From positions 496,001 to 560,000 of the forward strand of contig NZ_SJJZ01000005.1 of NCBI RefSeq assembly GCF_004331345.1: 64,000 nucleotides of DNA, given 5' to 3'. The notes under the pieces were generated by a model. It was not told the origin of the DNA. It did not search any database and saw only the letters and a program-made list of their open reading frames with translations. The stretch's first letter is position 1. Each line of letters opens with the position of its first letter. A program made the position numbers and the translations under genes. This stretch comes from Kribbella soli (GTDB lineage Bacteria; Actinomycetota; Actinomycetes; Propionibacteriales; Kribbellaceae). Positions 24,165 to 32,760 of this stretch are shown in pieces.

Positions 24165-24787
24165 GCAAGCAGCAGCCCCCGGTCGACGGGTACTGCGAGC
24201 AGTGCGGTTTCAACTACGACACCGGGACCTTGCAGGGCACCGTGACGCTGCTCGTCCGGCAGTCGGCGGACTGCAGCATGGCGCTGACGAAGGCCGCGGC
24301 CGGTCCGGACCCGAACGTGGTGCGCCTGCGACCGGAGCCGGACGTGTGGTCGGCGATCGAGTACGCGTGCCACGTGCGCGACGTACTCGAGGTGCAGCGG
24401 CACCGGATCGCGCAGTGCCTGGCCGAGGACCGGCCGGTGTACGCGCCGATGGACCGGACCGGGCGGGTGAAGCAGGAGAAGTACGAGAACCAGGACCCGA
24501 TGGAGGTCGCGGCCGCGCTGGTGCGGTTCGCGCGCGAGTTCGGGGCGGCGGCGCGGGTGCTGCAGCCGCAGGAGCTGGGGAAGCTGGGGCTGTACAACTA
24601 CCCGGTCCGGGCGCCGCGCACGCTGGGCTGGATCATCCGGCACACCGCCCACGAGATCCAGCACCACCGGCACGACATCCTCGAGATCCTTGCGAAGGTA
24701 GAGCCCCCGATCGTCCCCAAGCCCAAGGTCGAAGAGGCAGTGGAGGCCGCAGAAGAGGCGGCTGACGGCGCAGAGGTGGCCGACTAG
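24161..24787 (+). CDS. DinB-like (DinB_2) four-helix metal-binding protein
   Basis: A 208-aa cytoplasmic protein of the DinB/YfiT-like superfamily. The likely metal histidines are in HVRDVLEVQRHRI near residue 68 and HTAHEIQHHRHDILEIL near 166. The N-terminus has CEQCGFNYD, a possible Zn knuckle. The tail is Glu/Ala-rich. I use TTG 24161, which overlaps the thiD stop and has GGGAG 7 nt upstream; a GTG at 24137 inside thiD is less likely. Enzymes of this fold include thiol-dependent S-transferases, but the role here is unknown. Confidence 0.75.
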   Translation: MSKQQPPVDGYCEQCGFNYDTGTLQGTVTLLVRQSADCSMALTKAAAGPDPNVVRLRPEPDVWSAIEYACHVRDVLEVQRHRIAQCLAEDRPVYAPMDRTGRVKQEKYENQDPMEVAAALVRFAREFGAAARVLQPQELGKLGLYNYPVRAPRTLGWIIRHTAHEIQHHRHDILEILAKVEPPIVPKPKVEEAVEAAEEAADGAEVAD

Positions 24788-25941
24788 CGCTGGGCGACCC
24801 AGGCTGCGATGGCCGGCTCGGTGGTGAGGTGGTCGAGTGCCAGCGCGGCCGCGCCACGGAGCGGCCCGTCTGGCTGGTGCGTGGCCGGCAGCACGGGTGG
24901 GGGAGTACTGCGGTGGAACGTCATCAGACCGCTCTCGTACGCCTCCGCAAAGGTGTCCTCCGCGGCTGCTCGCAGGGGGATCGCCAGGCCGCCGATCGTG
25001 ACCACATCCGGGTCGTGCGCGTTCACGAGACCTGCGATCCCGTAGCCCAGTGCGGCGACCACTCTGGTCACTGCAGCGCGGGCAGCCCGGTCAGTGCGCC
25101 GCAGTACCTCTTCTGTGTAGGCAACGGGGTCATCCGGCGTCGGCTGCTTGAGGTAGCGCGCCAGAGCGCGTCCGTCGATCTCCAGGTCCCAGCAGCCACG
25201 TGCACCACACGGACAGGTACGGGAACGGTCACCAAAGGGCATGTGGCCGTACTCGCCACCTGCACCCGAAGCGCCTTGTGCCGGCACCCCGTCGATCAGG
25301 AGCGTTCCGCCGATACCCACCTCGATGATGAGGTGTACCGCCGTACCAGCTCCCGCAGCAGCGCCAGTACGCGCCTCGGCCACACCACTCAGCGTCGCGT
25401 CGTTGCCAGCAAGCAGCGGTACGCCGGTGTCGCCAATGACCTGTGCAAGGTCCAGCTCCACCCACTCCAACGTCGGGGCCTGCATCAGGTGGTTGTCACG
25501 GACAGTGCCTGGTACGGCGAGGCTGACCATCTGGAGCCGAGCGCCGTACCGCTGCTGCGCCTGCTCCACCTCACGCCGCAGGTTGTTCAGCACCACCTGT
25601 GCGCGCCGACTCCGGTGCCGCCTGTACTGCGGCTCCTGCAGCGACCCGTCGAGCTCTACCACCGCACTCCGCCAACTGCTCTGTCGCAGGTCGAGTGCGA
25701 GCACCACAGGTCCGTGCGGATGCGGCTGCAGCACCGTGGTCGGCCGACCACGGCCCTGACTGGGCGCAGGTACCTCAGTCAGCAGCTGTACGTCGCGTAG
25801 CCGAGCGGTCACCTCGGTCGCCGAACCCGTGCTCAACCGCAGCGCCCGCGCGACGGCCGCCCGCGTGATCCCGGGCTGACGCGTGAGCTGGGTCAGCACG
25901 TCCGCAGCCGTCTGCCACTGTCCACGACGTACTGGAGTCAT
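24784..25941 (-). CDS. ROK-family transcriptional regulator
   Basis: A 385-aa repressor. A winged HTH covers about residues 10-60 (GITRAAVARALRLSTGSATE), followed by an actin-like ROK domain. The Zn site CPCGARGCWDLEIDG and GGEYGHMPFG are present. The kinase ATP loop is degenerate (ALDLRQSSWRSAVVELDG rather than DxGGT), which argues for a regulator, not a sugar kinase. It diverges from the HAD phosphatase-MFS pair, with a dyad in the 48-nt gap, and overlaps the DinB-like gene by 4 nt at the 3' end. Confidence 0.88.
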   Translation of the reverse strand: MTPVRRGQWQTAADVLTQLTRQPGITRAAVARALRLSTGSATEVTARLRDVQLLTEVPAPSQGRGRPTTVLQPHPHGPVVLALDLRQSSWRSAVVELDGSLQEPQYRRHRSRRAQVVLNNLRREVEQAQQRYGARLQMVSLAVPGTVRDNHLMQAPTLEWVELDLAQVIGDTGVPLLAGNDATLSGVAEARTGAAAGAGTAVHLIIEVGIGGTLLIDGVPAQGASGAGGEYGHMPFGDRSRTCPCGARGCWDLEIDGRALARYLKQPTPDDPVAYTEEVLRRTDRAARAAVTRVVAALGYGIAGLVNAHDPDVVTIGGLAIPLRAAAEDTFAEAYESGLMTFHRSTPPPVLPATHQPDGPLRGAAALALDHLTTEPAIAAWVAQR

Positions 25942-25955
25942 CGCTGCCCTTCCCG

Positions 25956-25978
25956 TTATGCTCGGAGGACGAGTTTAA
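25956..25978. promoter_or_regulatory. Probable ROK operator
   Basis: A 23-bp dyad: TTA-N2-CTCG, a 5-nt centre GAGGA, then CGAG-N2-TAA, with exact arm symmetry. It lies between the ROK gene start (25941) and the HAD start (25990) and overlaps a -10-like TTTAAT at 25974-25979. Confidence 0.6.
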
Positions 25979-25989
25979 TGGGAGGGGTC

Positions 25990-26610
25990 ATGGAGATCCG
26001 GGACATCCGCGCGGTCCTGTTCGACATGGACGGCACTCTGGTCGATTCCGACGCGATCGTCGACCGGAGCTGGAGTCGCTGGGCGATCGAGTACGGCGTA
26101 TCGCCGGCCGAGGTGCTCGCCGTAGCGCACGGGAACCCCGCGGTGGCGACCATCGCGCAGATGCTGCCCGACGCGACGCCGGCCGAGCGTGCGGCGGCGG
26201 GGGCGCGGGTGCTCGAGCTCGAGGTCAACGACGTCGACGGTGTGGTGGCGAAGCCGGGGGCGCTGGAGCTGCTCGACACGCTCGACCGGATCGGTCTGCC
26301 GTGGGCGGTCTACACCAGTGCGCCGGCCCAGCTCGCGAAGGTGCGGCTGACCGCGGCCGGGATCGCGCCGTCGATCCTCGTCACGGTCGACGACGTCAGC
26401 TGTGGCAAGCCGGACCCGGAGGGGTACCTGAAGGCGGCCGAGCTTCTCGGCGTACCCGCGACGCAGTGTCTGGTAGTCGAAGACACTGTGGTCGGGTTGT
26501 CGGCCGGTCAGGCGGCAGGTGCGCTCACGGCCGGTCTGAAGGGCATTTCGGCGGACATCGAGCTGGCTGATCTGCACCGGCTCGACGCGCTGTTCAAAGG
26601 TCTGGAATGA
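25990..26610 (+). CDS. HAD-superfamily phosphatase, beta-phosphoglucomutase-like
   Basis: A 206-aa HAD hydrolase. Motif I FDMDGTLVDS at about residues 11-20, motif II VYTSAPAQ near 105, motif III Lys in CGKPDPEGYL near 137, and motif IV VVEDTVVGLSAG near 160. A C1-type helical cap is present. ATG 25990 has GGAGG at 25981-25985. It overlaps the next MFS gene (ATGA). Position opposite a ROK regulator suggests a sugar-phosphate substrate, such as sugar phosphatase or beta-phosphoglucomutase activity. Confidence 0.87.
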   Translation: MEIRDIRAVLFDMDGTLVDSDAIVDRSWSRWAIEYGVSPAEVLAVAHGNPAVATIAQMLPDATPAERAAAGARVLELEVNDVDGVVAKPGALELLDTLDRIGLPWAVYTSAPAQLAKVRLTAAGIAPSILVTVDDVSCGKPDPEGYLKAAELLGVPATQCLVVEDTVVGLSAGQAAGALTAGLKGISADIELADLHRLDALFKGLE

Positions 26611-27830
26611 CCGCGGACGCACAGGCTCCGCCGCGGAGCGGTGCCCGCGGCGACGAGATCCGTATCGGTATCGCGCTGTCCGCGATGGGGTTCGTGCTGG
26701 CCGGGCTCGGCGCGTGTGTGGCGATCCTCGCGCGGGATCTCGACGAGCCGACCGGCCGGCTGGCGCTGATGTCCTCGGGGTTCGCGGTCGGGCTGCTGCT
26801 GGTCGCGGTGGTCGGTCCGCGGATGCTCAAGCTCTGGCCGATGCCGACGGTGCTCGCGCTCGGGTCGGTCGTCTGCGCGGTAGGTGCGGTCCTCATCGCC
26901 GTCGCCCCGACGTACGCGGTAGCTATCGCCGGTGGGCTGCTGGTCGGCCTCGGCGGCGCGCTCCTCGTCCTGGTCGCCCCGCTGATGCTCAACGGCCCGA
27001 CGGCCGCCGCCCGCCTGAGCCGGGTCAACGCCGTCGCCAGCGGGACCGGAATCCTAGCGCCGCTAGCAATCGGCACCCTGGACGGTCTCGGCCCCAGCGG
27101 GCGCTACGCCATGCTTGCCGCCGCGCCACCGCTCCTTTTCCTAGCGGTGCTAACTCGGCGCGCTCGACCGCCCCGGGCAACAGCGGAGCGCGGCGCGGAA
27201 GGCGAGCGGCCAGGGGCCGGCGTGCCGGTGCTGATTGATTCGGCTCCGGCTGTCGGCCTGGGGCAGAAGTGGCGGCGAGTGGGGCGGCGGGTCGTCATGG
27301 ACGTCGGCGCGGGATGGCTCCGGGTCGTGCTCGCAGTCTCCGTCGAGTTCTGCTTCGTGGTGTGGGCGGTGGCGCGGTTGGTGGCCAGCGGGTTGCCCAC
27401 TGCAGCGGCCGCGCTGCTCGGCAGTGCGTTCCCGATCGGTATGGCGGTCGGCCGCGCGATCGGACCGATCCGCTACCGCGGGTGGTCGCCGGTGTTCCCG
27501 TCAGGCGCACTCGCCGCCTGCGGCACGTTGCTGGTGAGCTTGTTCGACGCGCCGGCTGCGGTCGCACTCGGCCTGGTCGTGGCCGGTCTCGGAGTTGCCC
27601 CTCTGTATCCGGTGACGCTCGCAGCCCTCGTCGCGACCCCCGGTCTCAGCTCGGCCCGCCTCGCCGCGGTCGGTGCAATGGCCTCGGGTACGGCGATCCT
27701 GGTCGCGCCGGCGCTCCTCGCCGTACTCGCACGAGTCGTCGATCTGCGGACGGCGTACCTCGTGACGCTGCCGTTGATCGCCGTACTCTTTCTGCTCAGC
27801 CGTCGATCTGACCGGGCTTCGTTCGTGTAG
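26607..27830 (+). CDS. MFS transporter
   Basis: A 407-aa, about 12-TM major facilitator. Two six-helix halves are joined by a charged loop (ARPPRATAERGAEGERPG) around residues 190-210. No substrate-specific signature was recognised. ATG 26607 overlaps the HAD stop, so it is translationally coupled and probably under the same ROK control. It may carry the sugar whose phosphate the HAD enzyme handles, or export its product. Confidence 0.8.
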   Translation: MTADAQAPPRSGARGDEIRIGIALSAMGFVLAGLGACVAILARDLDEPTGRLALMSSGFAVGLLLVAVVGPRMLKLWPMPTVLALGSVVCAVGAVLIAVAPTYAVAIAGGLLVGLGGALLVLVAPLMLNGPTAAARLSRVNAVASGTGILAPLAIGTLDGLGPSGRYAMLAAAPPLLFLAVLTRRARPPRATAERGAEGERPGAGVPVLIDSAPAVGLGQKWRRVGRRVVMDVGAGWLRVVLAVSVEFCFVVWAVARLVASGLPTAAAALLGSAFPIGMAVGRAIGPIRYRGWSPVFPSGALAACGTLLVSLFDAPAAVALGLVVAGLGVAPLYPVTLAALVATPGLSSARLAAVGAMASGTAILVAPALLAVLARVVDLRTAYLVTLPLIAVLFLLSRRSDRASFV

Positions 27831-27870
27831 AGGGTGAACGAGCCCGAAAAACGACGAACGAGGTGACGTG

Positions 27871-28704
27871 ATGAAGCTTCTGCTGGACGGCCTGGCCTTT
27901 CCTGAGTCGGCGCGCTGGCACGACGGCCGGTTGTGGTTCTGCCACTGGATCGCGCAGCAGATCATCGCTGTCGACGCCGGCGGCAAGACCGAATCCTTCG
28001 AGGCGCCGGTCGAACGGTTGATGGGTTGGTCCGTCGACTGGCTGCCGGACGGCCGGATGCTGACCACCGGCGACAAGCTGCGCCGGTACGAGCCCGACGG
28101 CACCATCACCGTGCTCGCCGAGCAGGGCGCGAACGAGATCGTGGTGGATGCCCAGGGCAACATCTATCTGGACGGTGCGGACTTCGACTTCGCCGGTGGC
28201 GAGGCGCCGAAACCCGGCTGGATCAAGCTGGTCACACCGGACGGCCAGGTGCGGCAGGTCGCCGACGACATCCAGTTTCCGAACGGGATGATTCTCACGC
28301 CGGACGGCCGGACGCTGGTGATCGCGGAGTCGTTCGCCGGGCGGCTGACCGCGTTCGACGTCGAGCCGGACGGCGGGTTGTCGAACCGCCGCGTGTACGC
28401 CGAGAACCTCGGCCCGGACGGCATCTGCCTCGACGCCGAGGGCGCGATCTGGTGCCAGACCGGCGGCGAGGGCGTGGTCCGCGTCGCGGCGGGCGGCGAG
28501 ATCCTCGAGCGCATCGACCTCCCCGCGAACCGGGCGCCGTTCGCGCTCGGCCTGGTCGACTTCGACGGCCCGACGCTGTGCATCCTGACCGCGGAATGGC
28601 GGATGGACGACAGCATCGCCGACAACCTCGGCCGCCTCACCAACGGCCCGCGGACCGGGCAGATCCACACGATTCCGGTCGCCGTACCGCCGGTCGCTCG
28701 CTAG
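27871..28704 (+). CDS. SMP-30/gluconolactonase-family lactonase
   Basis: A 277-aa six-bladed beta-propeller hydrolase opening sugar lactones. Metal ligands of the family are visible: Glu in FPESARWHDGRLWF near residue 11, Asn in DIQFPNGMILTPDG near 140, and Asp in ENLGPDGICLDAEG near 182. No signal peptide. ATG 27871 has AGGTGA at 27861-27866; GTG 27868 is an alternative too close to that site. It lies alone, 40 nt after the MFS gene. Confidence 0.88.
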   Translation: MKLLLDGLAFPESARWHDGRLWFCHWIAQQIIAVDAGGKTESFEAPVERLMGWSVDWLPDGRMLTTGDKLRRYEPDGTITVLAEQGANEIVVDAQGNIYLDGADFDFAGGEAPKPGWIKLVTPDGQVRQVADDIQFPNGMILTPDGRTLVIAESFAGRLTAFDVEPDGGLSNRRVYAENLGPDGICLDAEGAIWCQTGGEGVVRVAAGGEILERIDLPANRAPFALGLVDFDGPTLCILTAEWRMDDSIADNLGRLTNGPRTGQIHTIPVAVPPVAR

Positions 28705-28714
28705 CATCGCGGAC

Positions 28715-28792
28715 ATGGAGTGCTTCGCCGCCGGGCGTACCCGGCGCTGATCCCGGCCCACCCCCGTCGCCTGCGCGCGTGCGGTGGGCCGG
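28715..28792 (+). promoter_or_regulatory. Two hairpins, the first inside an 11-aa leader-like ORF
   Basis: CGCCGGG-CGTA-CCCGGCG (28729-28746) is a perfect 7-bp hairpin. CCGGCCCACC (28753-28762) pairs with 28783-28792 (10 bp, 20-nt loop). The first lies within a short frame at 28715-28750 (MECFAAGRTRR). The pair could simply terminate the lactonase transcript, or form an attenuator-like leader for the GNAT gene at 28838. No T-tract follows. Confidence 0.4.
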
Positions 28793-28837
28793 TCGCGCCT
28801 GCCCGGATTTCTCCTTCACTCGCGAGAGGCACGCTCC

Positions 28838-29320
28838 ATGCACCTTCGTCCGTACGTCGACGCTGACCTGGCCCGGCTCATCGACCTCACCATCGACACG
28901 TTCGGGCCGTTCTACGAGGAATCGTTCCGGCCGCTGGTCGGTGACCTGATCTTCACCCGCCAGCACGGCGATTGGCGCGGCGACTACCGCAAGCAGGTCG
29001 CCGGGTTGCACGATCCGGCCGCACACAAGTACGTCGCCGTTGCGGTCGCTGACGACGTACCTGCCGGGTACGTCGCCTGGCATCTCGACACCGCCCGCCG
29101 CCATGCCACAGTCGAGCTCCTGGCAGTCGCGCGTGAGCACCGCCGCTCCAACATCGCGACCGTGCTCTGTGAGCACGCGTTCGCGGCGATGCGAGCCGAG
29201 GGCGCGGAGTACGTCGAGATCGGCACCGGAGGCGACGACTTCCACGCGCCGGCGCGCGCGTTCTACGAGTCAATCGGATGCGTGAAACTGCCGGTGGCGG
29301 TGTACTTCCGTGAGCTGTAG
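28838..29320 (+). CDS. GNAT-family N-acetyltransferase
   Basis: A 160-aa acetyltransferase. MHLRPYVDADLARLIDLTID is the usual GNAT N-terminus. ATVELLAVAREHRRSNIATV at about residues 88-107 supplies the acetyl-CoA-binding loop (REHRRSNIA, a variant of Q/RxxGxA), and ARAFYESIGCVK is the C-terminal signature. ATG 28838 has GAGAGG about 9 nt upstream. The substrate is unknown. Confidence 0.82.
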   Translation: MHLRPYVDADLARLIDLTIDTFGPFYEESFRPLVGDLIFTRQHGDWRGDYRKQVAGLHDPAAHKYVAVAVADDVPAGYVAWHLDTARRHATVELLAVAREHRRSNIATVLCEHAFAAMRAEGAEYVEIGTGGDDFHAPARAFYESIGCVKLPVAVYFREL

Positions 29321-29396
29321 TCGAACCTCACGGGCTGGAGCATGATGAAGGGATCAGGGCTGGGGGCTTTCATCGTGGTGAGGGGGAGGCATTGCC

Positions 29397-29621
29397 ATGA
29401 CCGACAACGGGCGGCCGTCGCTGGAAGAGTTGGACGAGTTGCCGGACGAGATGTCGCAGGAAGAGCAGGCCAAGTTGCTCGTCGAACCGAGCTTCGACCA
29501 TGACATCGACAACGAGGCGGAGGAGCTGGAGGCCGAGTTCGGGCCCGCCGAGGACGGTGAGTACGGCCGGGGGCGGGTCGCCGACCCGGCACCGACGTAC
29601 TCCGGCGGGGCCGGATCATGA
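29397..29621 (+). CDS. Small acidic protein, unknown, coupled to CHAP lysin
   Basis: A 74-aa strongly acidic protein (SLEELDELPDEMSQEEQAKL; later NEAEELEAEFG) with no membrane segment, signal peptide or cysteine. GGGGGAGG lies about 7 nt before the ATG. The stop overlaps the start of the CHAP-domain gene (ATGA), so the two are made together. No family is recognised. It could be a chaperone, a partner or an inhibitor of the lysin; none of these can be shown from sequence. Confidence 0.72.
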   Translation: MTDNGRPSLEELDELPDEMSQEEQAKLLVEPSFDHDIDNEAEELEAEFGPAEDGEYGRGRVADPAPTYSGGAGS

Positions 29622-30361
29622 GCGGCCTCGAGGACATGATCCACACCGCCGAGCTCGACATCGGACTCGGCGAGCCGAACAAGATCCAGAAGTGGTACCG
29701 CGACCGCAACGGCTCGGCGTTCGCGGGCAACTTCGCGTGGTGCGACGCGTCGATCACGTTCTGGGCCTGGCACTCGGACAACGAGGCCGCGGTGACGTTC
29801 GGCGGCGACTTCGCACTGACCACGGCCCACGCGAAGGCGTTCAAGAACCACAGCCAGTGGCACGTGGACATCGCGGGCATCCGGCGCGGTGACATCGTCT
29901 TCTTCGACTGGGACGGCACCGACATCAAGGCGCGGATCGACCACGTGGGACTCGTCACCGGGGTCAGCGGCTCGAAGGTCTACACGATCGAGGGCAACTA
30001 CAGCAACAAGTGCGGCCGGCACACGCGGATGTCCAGCACGATCGCCGGCTACGGGCGGCCGTCGTACGTGCACTCGGCCGGGCCGCGCACCGGGTTCGTC
30101 ACGTTCCCAGGCAAGTCGTTCTTCGTGATGGGCCGCAAGAGCCCGATCATCGCGGCGATGCACAACCGGCTCGTGGCCGTCGGCTGCAACAAGTACGAAA
30201 CCCAGACGAACAAGGACACCTGGGGCACCGGCGACCTCAAGTCCTACTCCGCCTGGCAGAAGAAACTCGGCTTCCAGGGCTCGGTCGCCCAACCCGGCTC
30301 CGACGCCGACGGAATCCCCGGCAAGGAAACCTGGGACAAGCTCAAAGTCCCCCGCACCTGA
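29618..30361 (+). CDS. CHAP-domain peptidoglycan hydrolase with C-terminal binding module
   Basis: A 247-aa lysin-like enzyme. The CHAP domain spans about residues 5-150: catalytic Cys42 in AWCDASITFWAW, His109 in DHVGLVTG, Glu125 and Asn127 in IEGNYS. The C-terminal about 85 residues (KSPIIAAMHNRLVAVGC, SYSAWQKKLGF, ADGIPGKETWDKLKVP) resemble the peptidoglycan-binding module of actinophage endolysins. No signal peptide is seen, so export would need a holin, lysis or a special system. It is coupled to the acidic protein upstream and ends 6 nt from the convergent gene. Confidence 0.85.
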   Translation: MSGLEDMIHTAELDIGLGEPNKIQKWYRDRNGSAFAGNFAWCDASITFWAWHSDNEAAVTFGGDFALTTAHAKAFKNHSQWHVDIAGIRRGDIVFFDWDGTDIKARIDHVGLVTGVSGSKVYTIEGNYSNKCGRHTRMSSTIAGYGRPSYVHSAGPRTGFVTFPGKSFFVMGRKSPIIAAMHNRLVAVGCNKYETQTNKDTWGTGDLKSYSAWQKKLGFQGSVAQPGSDADGIPGKETWDKLKVPRT

Positions 30362-30367
30362 CCGCGG

Positions 30368-31939
30368 CTACGGTTTGGCGTGTTGTCCGACCATCCGGAC
30401 CAGCGTGTCGGGCGGGATGACCTTGACGTGTGGGGCGAGGCCGTCGACGACGGAGAGAACGTTGTCGACGGACTTGCTCCAGGCGTGCCAGACGACGACG
30501 GAGTAGCCGGCCGTGGAGTAGGGATTGCGGGTCGCGGCGTTCAGTTCTGCGGTCACGGACGCCTCGTCGGCGCCGTCGAGGCCGTCCCAGAGCATGGTGC
30601 GGGCCGAGATGACGGGCTTGCCCTCGGACCAGACGACCTTGCCTTTCAGACCGTCGTACCTCGAGTACTCGAGGTAGATGAGGCCGTCGATCTCGGGCCT
30701 CTTGAGGTACGACGACCAGAGCCGCGTGTTCTTGAACGCGTCGAAGTCGATGATCTGCACGACCGAGAGATCGGCCCGCCCCATGGCCCGCGCGAGCGAC
30801 GCGGTGTGCTTGTCCAGCGCGGCGGCGGGGTAGCGGCTCGGGTACATGTAGCCGCCGCCGGACGGGCCGACCACCCAGCGGTCCTTGCGCGACTGGTCGT
30901 AGAACCAGCGCATGACGGACGGCGCGAGATCGATCAGCGACGGAGAGATGCCCCAACCGAGGTCGACCTCACCGCGGCGCGGACTCCCGAACCACCGCGG
31001 ATCGGTGGGGAAGTCGCCAAGAGCCCACTGGATGTTGTCGCCGTCGGTGATCAGGAAGGTGACGTAATGCGCGTCGGGGTCCGGAGTCGGGGCTTGCGCC
31101 GAGACGTGCTGCGTCAGGCGGTCTTCGTAAATGCCTGAGAGCACCGACAGGTTGCGGGCGTGGTCGGCGGGCAGGGCTTTGACGCCGGTGGCCGAGTTCA
31201 CGCCGATGAAGGCGTCCTCGCCCGCCGAGGCGTCGCCCCAGCCGATGACTGTGCCGTCGTCGTCCAGCGCGTCCACCACGTCGGCGCGGAACTCCGAGTT
31301 GCCGTCGAAGAAGGCGAGCGTCCCGGCCATCGTGACGTAGTCCCGGAGCCGCTCCGGGATGTCCGCGCGCTGCTCGACCGCGACATCGTGCCGAAGCCGG
31401 GGCCAGTACGTCTCGAACACCCAGCGGTCGTCCTTGTCCCGCACGTCCAGGACCTTGCGCAACCCGTTCCGGATCGCGAGTGCCTCCAAGCTTTCCTCGA
31501 TCGCCACGGCACCCGTCACGCCGGCGAGCGTGGTCGCGACGTTGACCGACGGGGTGCCCGCGCGAAAGAGAAGATATCCGGAGACGCCGGACCGCTTGAC
31601 GGTTTTCCACAGGTCTCCGGGCCGCGTCCGGACGCCGTACTGCGACACCAGGCCGTCGAGCCAGTGCTGGTAGCCGAGCGTCGGCAGGTTCAGGTACAGC
31701 GATTCGCTGCCGCCCCGTGCCATCAGGCCCTGCAGCGTCGTCGCCAGGGTCCGCTCGGGCAGGCTCAGCGAGTCCTCGGCGAACACGTTCAGCATCCGCG
31801 GCCGCTGTCCTTTGGGGTACGCCGACGGAGCAGGCGCAGCGCCGAACGCGAGGGACGGTGAGACGGTCGCGGCGAGACCCAGGCCCGCGGTGAGGCCCAG
31901 CGCACTGCGGCGGGAGAGCGTGCGGCGGCGGTCGGACAT
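30368..31939 (-). CDS. Tat-exported GxGYxYP-family protein (putative glycoside hydrolase)
   Basis: A 523-aa secreted protein. The Tat signal has SRRSALGL followed by a hydrophobic run, with cleavage likely around AFGAAPA. The body matches the GxGYxYP family, with the literal motif GGGYMYPSRYP near residue 345 and VTFLITDGDNIQWALGDFPT near 291. The family is a predicted polysaccharide hydrolase fold without, to my knowledge, a proven activity. ATG 31939 has GGAGG 7-11 nt upstream. It probably acts outside the cell on polysaccharide. Confidence 0.82.
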   Translation of the reverse strand: MSDRRRTLSRRSALGLTAGLGLAATVSPSLAFGAAPAPSAYPKGQRPRMLNVFAEDSLSLPERTLATTLQGLMARGGSESLYLNLPTLGYQHWLDGLVSQYGVRTRPGDLWKTVKRSGVSGYLLFRAGTPSVNVATTLAGVTGAVAIEESLEALAIRNGLRKVLDVRDKDDRWVFETYWPRLRHDVAVEQRADIPERLRDYVTMAGTLAFFDGNSEFRADVVDALDDDGTVIGWGDASAGEDAFIGVNSATGVKALPADHARNLSVLSGIYEDRLTQHVSAQAPTPDPDAHYVTFLITDGDNIQWALGDFPTDPRWFGSPRRGEVDLGWGISPSLIDLAPSVMRWFYDQSRKDRWVVGPSGGGYMYPSRYPAAALDKHTASLARAMGRADLSVVQIIDFDAFKNTRLWSSYLKRPEIDGLIYLEYSRYDGLKGKVVWSEGKPVISARTMLWDGLDGADEASVTAELNAATRNPYSTAGYSVVVWHAWSKSVDNVLSVVDGLAPHVKVIPPDTLVRMVGQHAKP

Positions 31940-32028
31940 GTGGTCGCCTCCAGGGAGCGGCTGGTGGACTGTCCTACGTTGTCATCTGCCGGGAGACGAT
32001 GTCACAGCCTTCACGTCATCACAAGACC

Positions 32029-32640
32029 TCAGCCCGGAATCGGCAGGTCGTAGCGCCGAAGCAGGTCGACCAAGGCCGGTACGCCGGATGACAGGTCGTA
32101 CGCCTCGGCCCGCACCCCGACGCTCGAAGCGGCCGCCACGTTGGCCACGTTGTCGTCGATGAACAGCACCGACGAAGCCGGCAGCTCCAACGCGCCGAGG
32201 ATCGCCCGGAAGTACGCCGGGTCCGGCTTGGCCAGCCCGAGGTCGCACGAGTAGAACGTCCGGTCGAACCAGGCGCCGTACCCGCGCTCGTCCTGCATGA
32301 TCGCCCGCCGGTACCCTTGCTGGTTGGTCGCCAGGTGGCACCCGATGCCGGCCGAACGCAGCGACTGGATGAGCGCGATCACCTCGGGCTCGGCGACGAA
32401 CCAGGTCCACGGCTCGAGCGCCTCGTCGACCGATGCCGGTGAGTTCCAGCGCCGCAGTACGTCGGCCAGCGCGTCCCGGAAGTCGACTTTCCCGACCAGC
32501 GCCGGCTTCTCGGCCGCCATCAGGTCAGCGACGAATGCGTCGCCGCCGGAGGGTACGAGCGAGGTCAGCTGACCCCACCAGTCGCGATTCGGACGCTGCA
32601 CGACGCCATCGGCATCAAAGAGGACTGCGCTGGGACTCAT
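32029..32640 (-). CDS. HAD-superfamily hydrolase
   Basis: A 203-aa phosphatase-like protein. Motif I LFDADGVVQRP, motif II LATNQQ, motif III Lys in LGLAKPDPAYF and motif IV LFIDDNVANV are present, with a helical cap between motifs I and II. I take the ATG at 32640 (MSPSAVLFD), which puts motif I at the normal distance from the N-terminus. It diverges from the ABC sugar importer operon; no substrate is indicated. Confidence 0.83.
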   Translation of the reverse strand: MSPSAVLFDADGVVQRPNRDWWGQLTSLVPSGGDAFVADLMAAEKPALVGKVDFRDALADVLRRWNSPASVDEALEPWTWFVAEPEVIALIQSLRSAGIGCHLATNQQGYRRAIMQDERGYGAWFDRTFYSCDLGLAKPDPAYFRAILGALELPASSVLFIDDNVANVAAASSVGVRAEAYDLSSGVPALVDLLRRYDLPIPG

Positions 32641-32665
32641 GAAACCCAATCTTGTCATCGGAGGC

Positions 32666-32708
32666 TTGACCGGTTCAGTCGGTATGCGCTTACCTAATGG
32701 CTACGTAA
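32666..32708 (+). promoter_or_regulatory. Promoter and dyad upstream of the ABC sugar operon
   Basis: TTGACC (32666-32671) and TTACCT (32690-32695), with an 18-bp spacer. TTAC (32690-32693) and GTAA (32705-32708) form a small dyad across the start region, a plausible operator. The SBP ATG follows at 32761. Confidence 0.45.
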
Positions 32709-32760
32709 ACATATGTGGACACCTTCCGGCGAAATCCAACAGAAAGCGCCAGGTGAGGCT

